Assembly: GCF_000170915.1 (NCBI RefSeq)
Contig: NZ_ABCT01000003.1
Coordinates: 1-64,000 of the forward strand
From: Limnobacter sp. MED105
Lineage (GTDB): Bacteria; Pseudomonadota; Gammaproteobacteria; Burkholderiales; Burkholderiaceae_B
Direction of reading: 5' to 3'
Length of the DNA: 64,000 nt
The notes under the pieces are model-generated. The model was not told the origin of the DNA. It worked only from the letters and a program-made list of their open reading frames with translations, and did not search any database. Positions 28,096-37,185 of the stretch are shown in pieces. Every line of letters begins with the position of its first letter. Within the stretch, counting starts at the first letter, position 1. A program made the position numbers and the translations under genes.

Positions 28096-29274
28096 TTATC
28101 GTGATACGGCCAATGCCACACCCATGCCACCACCGATACACAAAGAGGCCAGGCCTTTCTTGGCATCACGCTTGTTCATTTCATGGATCAAGCTAACCAG
28201 CACACGGCAACCCGAGGCACCAATCGGGTGGCCCAAGGCAATCGCGCCACCGTTTACGTTGATTTTCGAGGTGTCCCAGCCCATTTCCTTGTTCACCGCA
28301 CAGGCTTGTGCTGCAAATGCCTCGTTGATCTCCATCAGGTCCAGGTCAGCTGCTGTCCAGCCTGCTTTTTCCAGACACTTCTTTGAGGCAGGAACAGGAC
28401 CCATTCCCATGATTGTGGGGTCAAGGCCAGCACTGGCATAGGCCTGTATTTTGGCCAACACGGGCAAACCCAGTTCTTTGGCTTTCGCAGCACTCATCAA
28501 CATCACAGCAGCCGCACCGTCGTTCAAACCAGAGGCATTGGCTGCAGTCACACTGCCGTCTTTCTTGAATGCCGGTTTCAAGGCAGTCATATTGTCCAAG
28601 GTGGCGCCTAAACGCGGAAACTCGTCGGTGTCAAACACCAAAGGGTCACCTTTGCGCTGTGGAATGCTTAGCGGAAAAATTTCATCCTTAAAACGTCCCG
28701 CTTTAATGGCAGCTTCGGCCTTGTTCTGGCTTTTCACAGCGAACTCATCTTGCTCGGCACGGTTAATACTGTACTTTTCAGCCACGTTCTCGGCCGTAAT
28801 ACCCATGTGGTACTGGTTGTACACGTCCCACAGGCCATCCACAATCATGCTGTCGACCAGCTTGGCGTCACCCATTCGGAAGCCATCGCGGCTGCCCATC
28901 ATCACATGGGGCGCAGCGCTCATGTTTTCCTGTCCGCCAGCAATTACAATTTCAGCATCACCACAGGCAATCGCCTGTGCACCCAACATCACAGCCTTCA
29001 AGCCAGAACCACACACCTTATTAATCGTGAGCGCAGGCACACCCACTGGCAAACCAGCCTTGATCACCGCTTGGCGCGCGGGGTTTTGCCCCGAACCCGC
29101 TGTGAGTACCTGACCCAAAATCACTTCGGAAATTTGCTCGCCCTTAACGCCGGTTTTTTCAAGCAAACCCTTGATGACGTGCGCACCCAATTCAGGCGCA
29201 GAAATTTTGGCAAGTGATCCACCAAACTTGCCCAGTGCGGTTCGGCCCGCGGCAACAATTACCACTTCAGTCAT
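28096..29274 (-). CDS. phaA: acetyl-CoA acetyltransferase (PHA beta-ketothiolase)
   Basis: This thiolase condenses two acetyl-CoA into acetoacetyl-CoA, the first step of PHB synthesis. The 392-residue product has [10 protein letters not shown] (nucleophilic Cys), [10 protein letters not shown] (His) and SLCIGGGMG (second Cys). It lies between phaC (21-base gap) and phaB (44-base gap). The in-operon position and the distinct N-terminus separate it from BktB. Confidence 0.95.
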   Translation of the reverse strand: MTEVVIVAAGRTALGKFGGSLAKISAPELGAHVIKGLLEKTGVKGEQISEVILGQVLTAGSGQNPARQAVIKAGLPVGVPALTINKVCGSGLKAVMLGAQAIACGDAEIVIAGGQENMSAAPHVMMGSRDGFRMGDAKLVDSMIVDGLWDVYNQYHMGITAENVAEKYSINRAEQDEFAVKSQNKAEAAIKAGRFKDEIFPLSIPQRKGDPLVFDTDEFPRLGATLDNMTALKPAFKKDGSVTAANASGLNDGAAAVMLMSAAKAKELGLPVLAKIQAYASAGLDPTIMGMGPVPASKKCLEKAGWTAADLDLMEINEAFAAQACAVNKEMGWDTSKINVNGGAIALGHPIGASGCRVLVSLIHEMNKRDAKKGLASLCIGGGMGVALAVSR

Positions 29275-29295
29275 GTCAACTCTCCTTACAGGTTT

Positions 29296-31134
29296 TTATA
29301 CGGCCCGCTGTTTCACGTATCGTCCAGGTGCAGGCTCAATCGGTTTGTATTTCGCATTACCGGGCTTGGCAGGCGCTTTTACTTCGCCGCCTTTCATGGG
29401 CTCAAGCCACTGCGCCCAATCATTCCACCAGCTGCCTGGTACTTCTTTCGCTTTCTTGAACCACTGCTCAGGTGTTTCTGGAATTTCGCCCTCACACACC
29501 CAGTAATTGCGCTTGTTCTTGTTTGCGGGGTTGATCACACCCGCGATGTGCCCGCTGGCACCCAACACGAAACGAGATTCGCCACTGACCAAATGACTAG
29601 TTTGAAATGCGCTGGTCCACGGCACAATGTGGTCTTCCCGAGTTGCCAAAATGTAAACAGGCACATCGATCAAACCCAAATCAACCGGCATGCCACACAC
29701 CTGGGCCTTCCCGGGTTGGCACACCTTGTTTTCAAGGTAGGTGTTGCGCAGGTACCAGGCAAACATGGGACCGGGCAAATTGGTGCTGTCACTGTTCCAG
29801 TACAACAAATCGAACACGGGTGGTTTTTCACCTTTCAGGTAATTGTTCACCACATAGTTCCAGATCAAATCATTCGGACGCAGGGAGGAAAATGCGCTCG
29901 ACAAATCTTTACCGGGCATCACGCCACCCTTGCCAATACTTTCCTCGCGCGCTTTGACCTGTTCTTCATCGACAAACACGCCAAGTGCACCTGTGTCAGT
30001 GAAATCGAGCAATGTGGTCAAAAAAGTGACACTGTTCACACTGTCATCACCACGATTGGCCAAGGTTGACAGTGCTGTTGCCAGAAGCGTGCCACCCACA
30101 CAAAACCCCAGCACATTCAGCTTGGGCTGCTTTGAAATGGCCTTGACCACATCAATTGCTTTGATCACGCCATCCTCAACGTAGCCGTCCCAAGTAAAAT
30201 GACCATCGGCTTCGGTCGGGTTTTTCCAGGATACCAAAAACAAGGTATGGCCTTGCCCAACCACAAAATTCACCAGTGAGTTGCTTGGCTGAAGATCGAG
30301 GATGTAATACTTGTTGATACACGGAGGCACAAACAGCATGGGCTGTTTGCCTACTTTTTCGGTGGTGGGCTTGTATTGCAAAAGCTGAAAGTATTCGCAT
30401 TCAAACACCACATCACCCGGGGTGGTGGCCACATTCACGCCCACTTCAAACGCACTTTCGTCGGTTTGGGAAATGCGGCCCTTCTGCATGTCTGCCATCA
30501 GGTTTTGAATGGCCTGCGTCAGGCTTTCACCTTTGGTTTCCAGCAGCTTTTTTTGCGCTTCGGGATTGGTCACGAAAAAATTGGATGGGCTGAGCGCGTC
30601 GACAAATTGCTCAACTGCGTACTCCACCTTTCTTTTCTCCGGGCTGCTGTCGGGCACCAACTCAACAATTCGTTTGGTGAACCGCGCATTCAATGAGTAC
30701 ATGGCCGCAGTGAACTCGTACACACCGTGGTCATGCCAATCGGCTGCGGCAAAACGCTTATCGCCTTGAATCCAGCTGTCCAATGGAACGGGCTGAGTTG
30801 CCTTGGAATCGGTATTGGGTAGATTGGAAAAAGCTGAAGCCATCAACGCCGACAACTCGGCAGCGTATTCAGTTTGAATTTGCCCAAGAGAATGAACTGG
30901 AATTTGACTAAGCGCCGCTTGACAAGCTCCCATGATGGAATTCATGAAAGGCTGAATAGCGCCCATGGCTGCATTCTGCAAAGGTACAGCAGCCTGCAAA
31001 CCAGGCAACGGACCCAATTGACCAAAAGCACCCATGGCTTGTTGAAACTGCGCCTGCATTTGCTGCTGCATTTGTTCTGCAACAGGCAATAGCTGACCAA
31101 AGACTTCGTTGAAGTCTGGTATTTTTTTGTTCAC
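29296..31134 (-). CDS. phaC: class I poly(3-hydroxyalkanoate) synthase
   Basis: PhaC polymerises 3-hydroxyacyl-CoA on the granule surface. The 612-residue product has the alpha/beta-hydrolase fold, the lipase-like box GFCVGGT with the catalytic Cys, Asp in TREDHIVPW and His in SGHIAGVINP. I place the start at GTG (VNKKIPDFNEVF) because a perfect AAGGAG lies six bases upstream. The longer frame has no ATG, only a TTG 28 codons earlier without a ribosome site. The N-terminal region is Gln/Met-rich. First gene of phaCAB. Confidence 0.94.
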   Translation of the reverse strand: MNKKIPDFNEVFGQLLPVAEQMQQQMQAQFQQAMGAFGQLGPLPGLQAAVPLQNAAMGAIQPFMNSIMGACQAALSQIPVHSLGQIQTEYAAELSALMASAFSNLPNTDSKATQPVPLDSWIQGDKRFAAADWHDHGVYEFTAAMYSLNARFTKRIVELVPDSSPEKRKVEYAVEQFVDALSPSNFFVTNPEAQKKLLETKGESLTQAIQNLMADMQKGRISQTDESAFEVGVNVATTPGDVVFECEYFQLLQYKPTTEKVGKQPMLFVPPCINKYYILDLQPSNSLVNFVVGQGHTLFLVSWKNPTEADGHFTWDGYVEDGVIKAIDVVKAISKQPKLNVLGFCVGGTLLATALSTLANRGDDSVNSVTFLTTLLDFTDTGALGVFVDEEQVKAREESIGKGGVMPGKDLSSAFSSLRPNDLIWNYVVNNYLKGEKPPVFDLLYWNSDSTNLPGPMFAWYLRNTYLENKVCQPGKAQVCGMPVDLGLIDVPVYILATREDHIVPWTSAFQTSHLVSGESRFVLGASGHIAGVINPANKNKRNYWVCEGEIPETPEQWFKKAKEVPGSWWNDWAQWLEPMKGGEVKAPAKPGNAKYKPIEPAPGRYVKQRAV

Positions 31135-31140
31135 CTTCCT

Positions 31141-31146
31141 CTCCTT
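31141..31146 (-). promoter_or_regulatory. ribosome binding site that fixes the phaC GTG start
   Basis: AAGGAG on the minus strand lies six bases before GTG 31134. It is the strongest Shine-Dalgarno sequence in the neighbourhood and argues against the longer TTG-initiated frame. Confidence 0.75.
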
Positions 31147-31311
31147 TGTGGGGGCAGTATGCTCCCTTGGCTCGTCGGCCTTTGCGATATTGTGCACCGC
31201 AACATTTTGACTTGTCAAATAATTGTATGCCTCTGACCCTTACTGTTTGCTGATGAGGCTGATTTCATGCACCATCTCCAGTGTATTCGCTTCACCCTTG
31301 AGTTCACAAAG

Positions 31312-31566
31312 ATGTACATCGTTATTATTGGCTGGATGTATGTGGTCACCCTGATGGCGGCCACTGAAACAAACTTCGTGGCTGGAATTGTCACATTCCT
31401 TTTTTACGGGGCTCTACCCTGTGCCGTGCTGGCATATTTGATGGGGACAAAGTCGAGACGACTTAAACGCCGTGCTCAGGAAGAAGCCGAATTAGCGTTG
31501 CAAAACGCCCGGACTGAACACCCTGCTGTTGCCCCCGTCGATGAGAAAACCAACGCGGATCAGTAA
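31312..31566 (+). CDS. small membrane protein of unknown function
   Basis: The 84-residue product begins MYIVIIGWMYVVTLMA and has two hydrophobic segments (about residues 2-17 and 22-42), then a basic stretch KSRRLKRR and a hydrophilic tail. It looks like a conserved betaproteobacterial inner-membrane protein, but I cannot assign a function. A start 15 codons upstream (ATG 31267) is possible. Its last 104 bases lie antisense to the 3' end of pgeF. Confidence 0.6.
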   Translation: MYIVIIGWMYVVTLMAATETNFVAGIVTFLFYGALPCAVLAYLMGTKSRRLKRRAQEEAELALQNARTEHPAVAPVDEKTNADQ

Positions 31567-32308
31567 AGGTGTCGTAGCCACCGCCTTCAATATTGGCGTC
31601 ACCCAATTCGCGCAGTGCGAGTCGCGCCAGTGCATACAGATCGGCCATGTATTTTTCAGGCTTGTCAGTCAAGGCAGCGCAAGGCTTGAAGCAATCAACT
31701 GAACTCGCATTCTGCTCGGCAAAGGCCTGAAATACCTCAGCCCCGACTTCAAACGAGTCTGGGCCAATTGCTGGGCCCATCCAGGCCTTGATTTGAGTGA
31801 GGGGAACCTTGCAGGCCTGGCTCAATGCACTTGCACTGGCTTGTAAAACACCCGCGTGAAGGCCACGCCAGCCTGCATGGGCTGCAGCAACTCCCAAGGC
31901 CTTGCCAGATTTGCTCAATGCCACAAAAACAACGGGCAAGCAGTCTGCAGTCATAATGGCCAAGGTAACATCGCTGCTGACACTTACGGAGGCATCAGCC
32001 CCCGGCGGTGCTGTGCGGGACGAATGGGCATCGCTGGCTAGATTCGCATTGAATACCTGGCAACCATGCACCTGATTCAACCACACAACCGGGGCCCCCA
32101 TTTCCTGCTCGGTTGAACTCCGACGGTCTCGCACATCAGCCAAACAGTCCCCAACGTGGGCACCCAAATTGAATCCATAGGAATCGACGTGAAACTGTGG
32201 ATGATCAAACCCTGACTCCGTGACCAACACCTTGACGCCCAACCAATCCGGACCGAGCCCGGAGACAGGAATTCGCTTATTCAATTTCTTCAAGGTCATC
32301 GTCGTCAT
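31463..32308 (-). CDS. pgeF: peptidoglycan editing factor / purine nucleoside phosphorylase, YfiH family
   Basis: This is a laccase-domain (DUF152) protein, implicated in peptidoglycan quality control and shown in relatives to phosphorolyse purine nucleosides. The 281-residue product has the metal-binding NQVHG, TADCLPV and AAHAGWRG motifs and the C-terminal FSHRRGQ...GRFATLI block. The start is uncertain among ATG 32308, ATG 32299 and TTG 32284, and all overlap the rluD end. The pairing with rluD is common. Its 3' end overlaps the convergent small membrane gene. Confidence 0.92.
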   Translation of the reverse strand: MTTMTLKKLNKRIPVSGLGPDWLGVKVLVTESGFDHPQFHVDSYGFNLGAHVGDCLADVRDRRSSTEQEMGAPVVWLNQVHGCQVFNANLASDAHSSRTAPPGADASVSVSSDVTLAIMTADCLPVVFVALSKSGKALGVAAAHAGWRGLHAGVLQASASALSQACKVPLTQIKAWMGPAIGPDSFEVGAEVFQAFAEQNASSVDCFKPCAALTDKPEKYMADLYALARLALRELGDANIEGGGYDTFTDPRWFSHRRGQQQGVQSGRFATLIRLLPEHGV

Positions 32309-33443
32309 CAAAACGCACCAGTACCGAAGCCTTGTGTTGATGGGCCTCCTCCAACACAGCGTCTTCTACATCATCGCTGTGGAAATCAATTCCAGCCATT
32401 TCCCCCAGTAAACGCAAGTCCTCTGGTGCTTTGGCCACATACTCTGGCCATTCGTGATTACCAAGGCTTTCGTCCCAATCTTCAGCGGCCTCATCGGAGC
32501 CCTGCACGTGGAAATGAGCTGGATCAGGGAAACTTAGGTGGGTGGCATGCAAGGCTTGACGCTCGAACTTTTCCCCATTGGGTAGTTCAATCGAAGAAAG
32601 CCGCAAGGCGGAGTGGCTGCCCGCGCCCTTTATTTTGTAGACCGGATCGGCCACCAAAGCAAAACCAGCATGCTGGGCGTGTACACGAATTTGATGGGTA
32701 CGCCCGGTTTCCAGACGGCATACCATTAGTGTCACCGGCACTTCAAGCAGTTCACCAAAAGCCACGGGCGTGAAGTGGGTTACAGCAGGCTTGCCATGAT
32801 CCACTACAGCCATACGCAAACGGTTGCGCGGATCGCGACCCAAAGGGTTATTGACTGTCAAGGGGCTGGAAATTCGTCCCCACACCATGGCCAAATACAC
32901 CCGCTTCACAATGCGAGCTTGCAACATTTGGACCAGTTTGACCTGGGTTTCCTGGGTGCGCGCCACGACCATCAAACCGGTGGTATCTGCATCCAGGCGA
33001 TGAACGATGCCGGCACGCGGCACATGAATCAATTCCGGGTCAAGGTGATAGAGACCATTCATCAAAGTACCTGTCCAGTGCCCCGGTGCGGGATGAACCA
33101 CCAAACCGGCCTGCTTATTGACCACCGTATATTCGTTGGTACGGGCCACAATGTCCAGGTTCATGTCTTCGGGAATCAAAGCCTGCATGTGGGCCAATAC
33201 CCCAGGACTTAACTCAATACGGTCCATACCCTGCACTTTTTGGTTGCCTTTGGCAGCGGCCACGCCATTGACCAGCACTCTTTCCTCTTTCAACCAGCCC
33301 TGCAGTCGGGAACGCGAGTACTGCGGGAACAACTCGGCGATCACTTTGTCCAAGCGGGAGCCTCCCAGTTCCATGGGCACACTGGCTTGCAAAGGTTGAT
33401 CGGGTAGTGCGTTTTCCGCATCGGCTTGAATTTGGGACGTCAT
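32277..33443 (-). CDS. rluD: 23S rRNA pseudouridine(1911/1915/1917) synthase RluD
   Basis: RluD modifies helix 69 of 23S rRNA. The 388-residue product has an N-terminal S4 RNA-binding domain (GGSRLDKVIAELFPQYSRSRLQ), then the RluA-type catalytic domain with HRLDADTTGLMVVA (catalytic Asp). It is longer than E. coli RluD (326 residues) because of a C-terminal extension of about 70 residues ending in an acidic run (DDDDLEEIE). The extension overlaps the start of pgeF. Divergent from bamD. Confidence 0.94.
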   Translation of the reverse strand: MTSQIQADAENALPDQPLQASVPMELGGSRLDKVIAELFPQYSRSRLQGWLKEERVLVNGVAAAKGNQKVQGMDRIELSPGVLAHMQALIPEDMNLDIVARTNEYTVVNKQAGLVVHPAPGHWTGTLMNGLYHLDPELIHVPRAGIVHRLDADTTGLMVVARTQETQVKLVQMLQARIVKRVYLAMVWGRISSPLTVNNPLGRDPRNRLRMAVVDHGKPAVTHFTPVAFGELLEVPVTLMVCRLETGRTHQIRVHAQHAGFALVADPVYKIKGAGSHSALRLSSIELPNGEKFERQALHATHLSFPDPAHFHVQGSDEAAEDWDESLGNHEWPEYVAKAPEDLRLLGEMAGIDFHSDDVEDAVLEEAHQHKASVLVRFDDDDDLEEIE

Positions 33444-33473
33444 AAATTAGAATCGAATCTTTCAATTGAGTAT

Positions 33474-33510
33474 GCCGCCTGTAGGCGGCACGGGCTTTGC
33501 CCGATATAAT
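33474..33510 (+). promoter_or_regulatory. bamD upstream region: tandem inverted repeats and a TATAAT -10
   Basis: GCCGCCT-GT-AGGCGGC (33474-33489) is followed by a short GGGC-TTT-GCCC repeat and then TATAAT at 33505-33510, about 50 bases before the bamD ATG. No good -35 is seen at the right distance. The repeats may bind a regulator, or the -10 may belong to a promoter with a weak -35. Confidence 0.4.
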
Positions 33511-33558
33511 GGAAAACCATTGATGATCAAACAGGGACACTTCGGGTTTCGAAATCAT

Positions 33559-34407
33559 ATGAACAAAACCACACTGGCCCCGCGTACCACTTGGCTGCGC
33601 TCATTATCGCAGTTATTCCTGATCCCCGCGTTGATTTTCGCGCTGGCCGCATGCGGCTCCGCAAAACAATTTGATGAAACCGAGGGCTGGAGCCCTGCCC
33701 GCCTTTACGAAGAAGCCAAGGCTGAAATCGACGTTGGCAATTACGAACGCGGTATCGAATTACTTGAAAAGCTGGAAGCACGCTACCCTTACGGGCGGTT
33801 TGCGCAACAGGCTCAAATTGACACGGCCTTTGCGTACTACAAGGCTGGTGACAATGCGCAGGCTTTGGCCGCAACCGATCGCTTCATCAAGCTGTACCCG
33901 AACCACCAAAATCTCGACTACGTGTATTACTTGCGCGGTTTGATCAGCTTTAACGAAGACAAGGGCATTTTTTCATTGTTGTCTGGCGAAGATCAAAGTG
34001 CGCGAGACCCTAAAGGTACCCGCGCCGCATTTGATGCCTTCAAAGAAGTGGTAAGCCGTTTTCCTGACAGCAAGTACTATGAAGACAGCAAGTCTCGCTT
34101 GCAATACCTGGTGAATGCGCTTGCGCAAAATGAATTGCATGTAGCCCGTTACTATTACAAGCGTGGCGCTTACCTGGCTGCAGTCAACCGGGCACAAGAG
34201 GTGGTTCGTCGATTTGAACAAACTCCGTCGATTGAAGAAGCGCTCTTTATCAGCCTGCGCAGCTACGAAAAACTGAATATGACTGCCCTCGCAGCTGACA
34301 CCAAACGTGTGATTAACCTGAACTTTAAAGACAGCCCCTATTGGAATATGGACCTTCCGGAAAAGGAAAAAGCAGAAGCCAAATGGTGGCAGGTCTGGAA
34401 AGAGTAA
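33559..34407 (+). CDS. bamD: outer membrane protein assembly factor BamD
   Basis: BamD is an essential lipoprotein of the BAM complex that inserts beta-barrel proteins into the outer membrane. The 282-residue product has a lipobox LAAC after a hydrophobic signal segment (Cys near 34). TPR repeats follow, starting at WSPARLYEEAKAEIDVGNYERGIELLEKLEARYPYG, a BamD hallmark shown here in two parts (WSPARLYEEAK and LLEKLEARYPYG). I chose the ATG giving MNKTTLAP because the longer frame adds non-signal sequence. It ends at a strong terminator. Confidence 0.95.
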   Translation: MNKTTLAPRTTWLRSLSQLFLIPALIFALAACGSAKQFDETEGWSPARLYEEAKAEIDVGNYERGIELLEKLEARYPYGRFAQQAQIDTAFAYYKAGDNAQALAATDRFIKLYPNHQNLDYVYYLRGLISFNEDKGIFSLLSGEDQSARDPKGTRAAFDAFKEVVSRFPDSKYYEDSKSRLQYLVNALAQNELHVARYYYKRGAYLAAVNRAQEVVRRFEQTPSIEEALFISLRSYEKLNMTALAADTKRVINLNFKDSPYWNMDLPEKEKAEAKWWQVWKE

Positions 34408-34421
34408 AACACCAGTAGGGC

Positions 34422-34456
34422 AACAAAAAAGGATCCTTAATGGATCCTTTTTTGTT
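34422..34456. terminator. bidirectional terminator between bamD and the helicase gene
   Basis: A perfect 15-bp stem (AACAAAAAAGGATCC / GGATCCTTTTTTGTT) with a 5-base loop gives a U-tract on both strands. It lies between two convergent genes, 15 bases after the bamD stop and 8 bases beyond the helicase stop. Confidence 0.92.
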
Positions 34457-34464
34457 TTTAGCAG

Positions 34465-36429
34465 TTATTTTTGGCGTTTATCGCGCATGAATTCGATTGC
34501 CACTTTCAATTCTCGCGTGCGCTTGAATGGTGGCAAGCTTCGCCACAGAAGCTTGCCGTAACCCTTTTCAACCAAGCGGCGGTCGCCGATCAGCAACACA
34601 CCCCAATCGGTTTCATCGCGTATGAGACGGCCTGCTCCCTGCTTCAAGGCAATTGCCGCATCGGGCAGCGACAAATCCTGAAATGCATTGCCACCGCGGT
34701 TTTTAATCAATTCGCTTTTGGCTTGAAAAACAGGATCATCCGGTGGCGCAAACGGCAGTTTGTCAATTATCACCAAACGCAACCCATCACCACGAATATC
34801 CACGCCTTCCCAAAAACTGGCTGCACCCACCAAAACCGGATTGTTCAGCACTCTGAACTGATCCAGCAACTCCGCCCTGGAAGCCTCCCCCTGCACCAAA
34901 AGACTCCAATCCAGTTCGTCTTTTTCGATGCGCTCACGCAAGTACTCACCCACCTGCTTCACGGCACGATGACTGGTACACAAGAAAAAAACACCACCTT
35001 CACTGGCGTGTAGCAAGGGCCACACCGCATCACACAATTTTTTACTGAATTGCGGCTCGTTCGGGAAAGGCAAATTGTCGGGCACACACAGCAGCGCTTG
35101 CGATTCATAATCGAACGGGCTTGGCAACAACAACTGTTGACATTCATCCAGCCCCACTTGCAAGGTGAAATGCTGCAAACTTTCCTTGATGCTCAAAGTA
35201 GCGCTGGTGAACACCCATGCCTTGGGCTGTTCTGCGTACAACTTGGCAAACGCATTTGATACGTCCAAAGGCGAATCACAGAACTGCACCACATGGGTTG
35301 AAACACTCACCCAGCGCACCGACTGCTCATCAGCCTGCGCTGTTGCAGGCGAAAACCAGTCTTGCCAACGCAGGCACAACTCACTGGCGCGCCCCATTAG
35401 CTTCACCCAGGATTCATTCCTCACTGACAAGGGACTGATCATTTCAATCAAGCCTTCCAGGCGATTTTCAAAGTCGGCACAGACCGCTGCGACACCATTC
35501 AACGCCAAAAACTGGGCATGCGTAAAACGCGCAGAATCAATCTCAGTGCCCACTATTCGACGAATTTCCTTCAGGGCCAGCTCCATGGGGCGAAGCACGG
35601 AATCCCAATCGCCGGCGTCTGCGCTGGAAGTTCGCCCCTCGATCAGTACGTCGCGCAAAAATTCCTGACACTGGGCAGTCGATATCGCTTGTCCAAGCAG
35701 GCTTGTTGCAATGTCTGGCAACTGGTGTGCTTCGTCAAATACAATCACGTCGCATGCAGGAAGCAGCTCTGCGATCCCCTCTTCTTTCAATGCAAGATCG
35801 GCCAAAAACAAATGGTGATTCACAACCACCACTTCAGCATCGAGCGCATCGCGACGGGCTTTGTTGACAAAGCATTCTGAGGCGTTGGGGCATTCGCCAC
35901 CCAGGCAATTGTCTTTGTTGGAGGTTACCCAACTCCAGACGGCTGAATCTTCAGGTACTCCTGCACAATCGGCCCGATCGCCGGACTGGGTGCGTCCCGC
36001 AAATATTTTTACCTTTTGAAGATGATCCACCTCACGAGGCGACGGCAAGCGCGCCTCTTTGAGTGCGCGCTCGAGATGGAAATGGCACACGTAGTTTTGG
36101 CGACCTTTCAGCAAAGCCACGTTGACAGGCACACCCAAGGCCTCGCGAACAAGCGGCAGGTCTTTGTTGAAAAGCTGATCCTGCAAAGTTTTGGTGGCTG
36201 TGGACAACAACACCCTTCGCCCTGAGAGCAAGGCGGGCACCACGTAGGCAAAGGTTTTCCCCGTACCGGTACCCGCTTCGACCACCAAAGCACTTTGAGT
36301 TTCAATCGCGTTGCCAACCGCCTGTGCCATTTCAATTTGCGATTCGCGTGCGCTGAACCCCGGCAGTCGGCGAGCCAAAGCACCACCAGGGGCAAAAGCC
36401 TCATTCAAGGGTTCAGAGAAATCAAACAT
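34465..36429 (-). CDS. ATP-dependent DNA helicase, DinG/YoaA family (XPD-like)
   Basis: This 654-residue superfamily-2 5'-3' helicase is predicted to be involved in DNA repair. It has Walker A EAGTGTGKT (near 52-60), an iron-sulfur cluster region with cysteines in YVCHF and in DNCLGGECPNASECF, the DEAH box (FDEAHQLPD) and C-terminal motifs ending GRLIRDETDWG (motif VI). Length and the cluster spacing fit YoaA (about 636 residues) better than DinG. Single gene, convergent with bamD. Confidence 0.9.
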   Translation of the reverse strand: MFDFSEPLNEAFAPGGALARRLPGFSARESQIEMAQAVGNAIETQSALVVEAGTGTGKTFAYVVPALLSGRRVLLSTATKTLQDQLFNKDLPLVREALGVPVNVALLKGRQNYVCHFHLERALKEARLPSPREVDHLQKVKIFAGRTQSGDRADCAGVPEDSAVWSWVTSNKDNCLGGECPNASECFVNKARRDALDAEVVVVNHHLFLADLALKEEGIAELLPACDVIVFDEAHQLPDIATSLLGQAISTAQCQEFLRDVLIEGRTSSADAGDWDSVLRPMELALKEIRRIVGTEIDSARFTHAQFLALNGVAAVCADFENRLEGLIEMISPLSVRNESWVKLMGRASELCLRWQDWFSPATAQADEQSVRWVSVSTHVVQFCDSPLDVSNAFAKLYAEQPKAWVFTSATLSIKESLQHFTLQVGLDECQQLLLPSPFDYESQALLCVPDNLPFPNEPQFSKKLCDAVWPLLHASEGGVFFLCTSHRAVKQVGEYLRERIEKDELDWSLLVQGEASRAELLDQFRVLNNPVLVGAASFWEGVDIRGDGLRLVIIDKLPFAPPDDPVFQAKSELIKNRGGNAFQDLSLPDAAIALKQGAGRLIRDETDWGVLLIGDRRLVEKGYGKLLWRSLPPFKRTRELKVAIEFMRDKRQK

Positions 36430-36459
36430 GCAGGGTACAGGTAAATTTGGGCGTGAATG

Positions 36460-36675
36460 TTAAGCGGGAATGTCGGGTTCAAGCTGAATTTGCAACAGCG
36501 TAATGGAGTCTTTAATTTGAAGCTTGCGCTTTTTCAGCCTTCGAACCTGCAACTGATCAAAACCAGCCTGTGCAGTCAACATTGCAATGATTTGATCGAG
36601 GTCGCGGTGTTCGACCTGCAATTCTACGATTCGTCGCTTGATCGATTCGATGTCTTCTGTGTGGACCATGGGCAT
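36460..36675 (-). CDS. YdcH/DUF465 family small protein
   Basis: This 71-residue, mostly helical protein has the family core VELQVEHRDLDQIIAML and LQVRRLKKRKLQIKDSI and is predicted to form a coiled-coil pair of helices. The function of the family is unknown. It lies about 30 bases upstream of the helicase gene on the same strand and may be cotranscribed with it. Confidence 0.85.
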   Translation of the reverse strand: MPMVHTEDIESIKRRIVELQVEHRDLDQIIAMLTAQAGFDQLQVRRLKKRKLQIKDSITLLQIQLEPDIPA

Positions 36676-36774
36676 TCAGGTTGAACCAGCTCGGTATTGT
36701 TAACATTGTAGCCCCAAGTGAGCAATGGCTGGAAACAATCTACCCGAAGTGGATCACCCGTTCTGCGATCCGTT

Positions 36775-37173
36775 TTAGTTTGGTGTTCTGGCTCGCCGAT
36801 TCGCATACTCGTCCAAGCGAATCATATCTTCCGCCTTGCCTTGAACTTCCAGATGTGCGCGGCGAATTTGTGCGCCTTGCAAACGCACATCATCCAGGCA
36901 ACTGGATACAAAAAACTTGTTGTAACAAGCCCGTGACTGCTCGTTCAACTCGTACTCCAAAAACTCAAGCTGCCTTTCGCGCTCAGCAACATAGGCACGC
37001 GCCTGTTCAAGCGTATTGGGCGCCTGCGGCTTGCTGGCCTGAAGCTGAACCGTGCTACAGGCAGTCAGCACCAAGGCAAAAGCTGGCAAAACGAGGGTGA
37101 ACAGGCCTTGCACCCTTACCCCGATCGACTTCCGAAGCTGTGGCACAATGCCCTGCTTACTTTGAAAACTCAT
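36775..37173 (-). CDS. small lipoprotein of unknown function
   Basis: The 132-residue product has an N-terminal basic region, a hydrophobic stretch and lipobox LTAC (Cys39), then a helical domain with a Cys pair (SRACYNKFFVSSCLDDVR) and a charged C-terminus. I do not recognise a named family, though similar short lipoproteins occur beside tex in betaproteobacteria as far as I recall. A GTG start nearer the signal core is possible. It is divergent from tex with only 12 bases between start codons. Confidence 0.7.
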   Translation of the reverse strand: MSFQSKQGIVPQLRKSIGVRVQGLFTLVLPAFALVLTACSTVQLQASKPQAPNTLEQARAYVAERERQLEFLEYELNEQSRACYNKFFVSSCLDDVRLQGAQIRRAHLEVQGKAEDMIRLDEYANRRARTPN

Positions 37174-37185
37174 AGATCAGAATCC

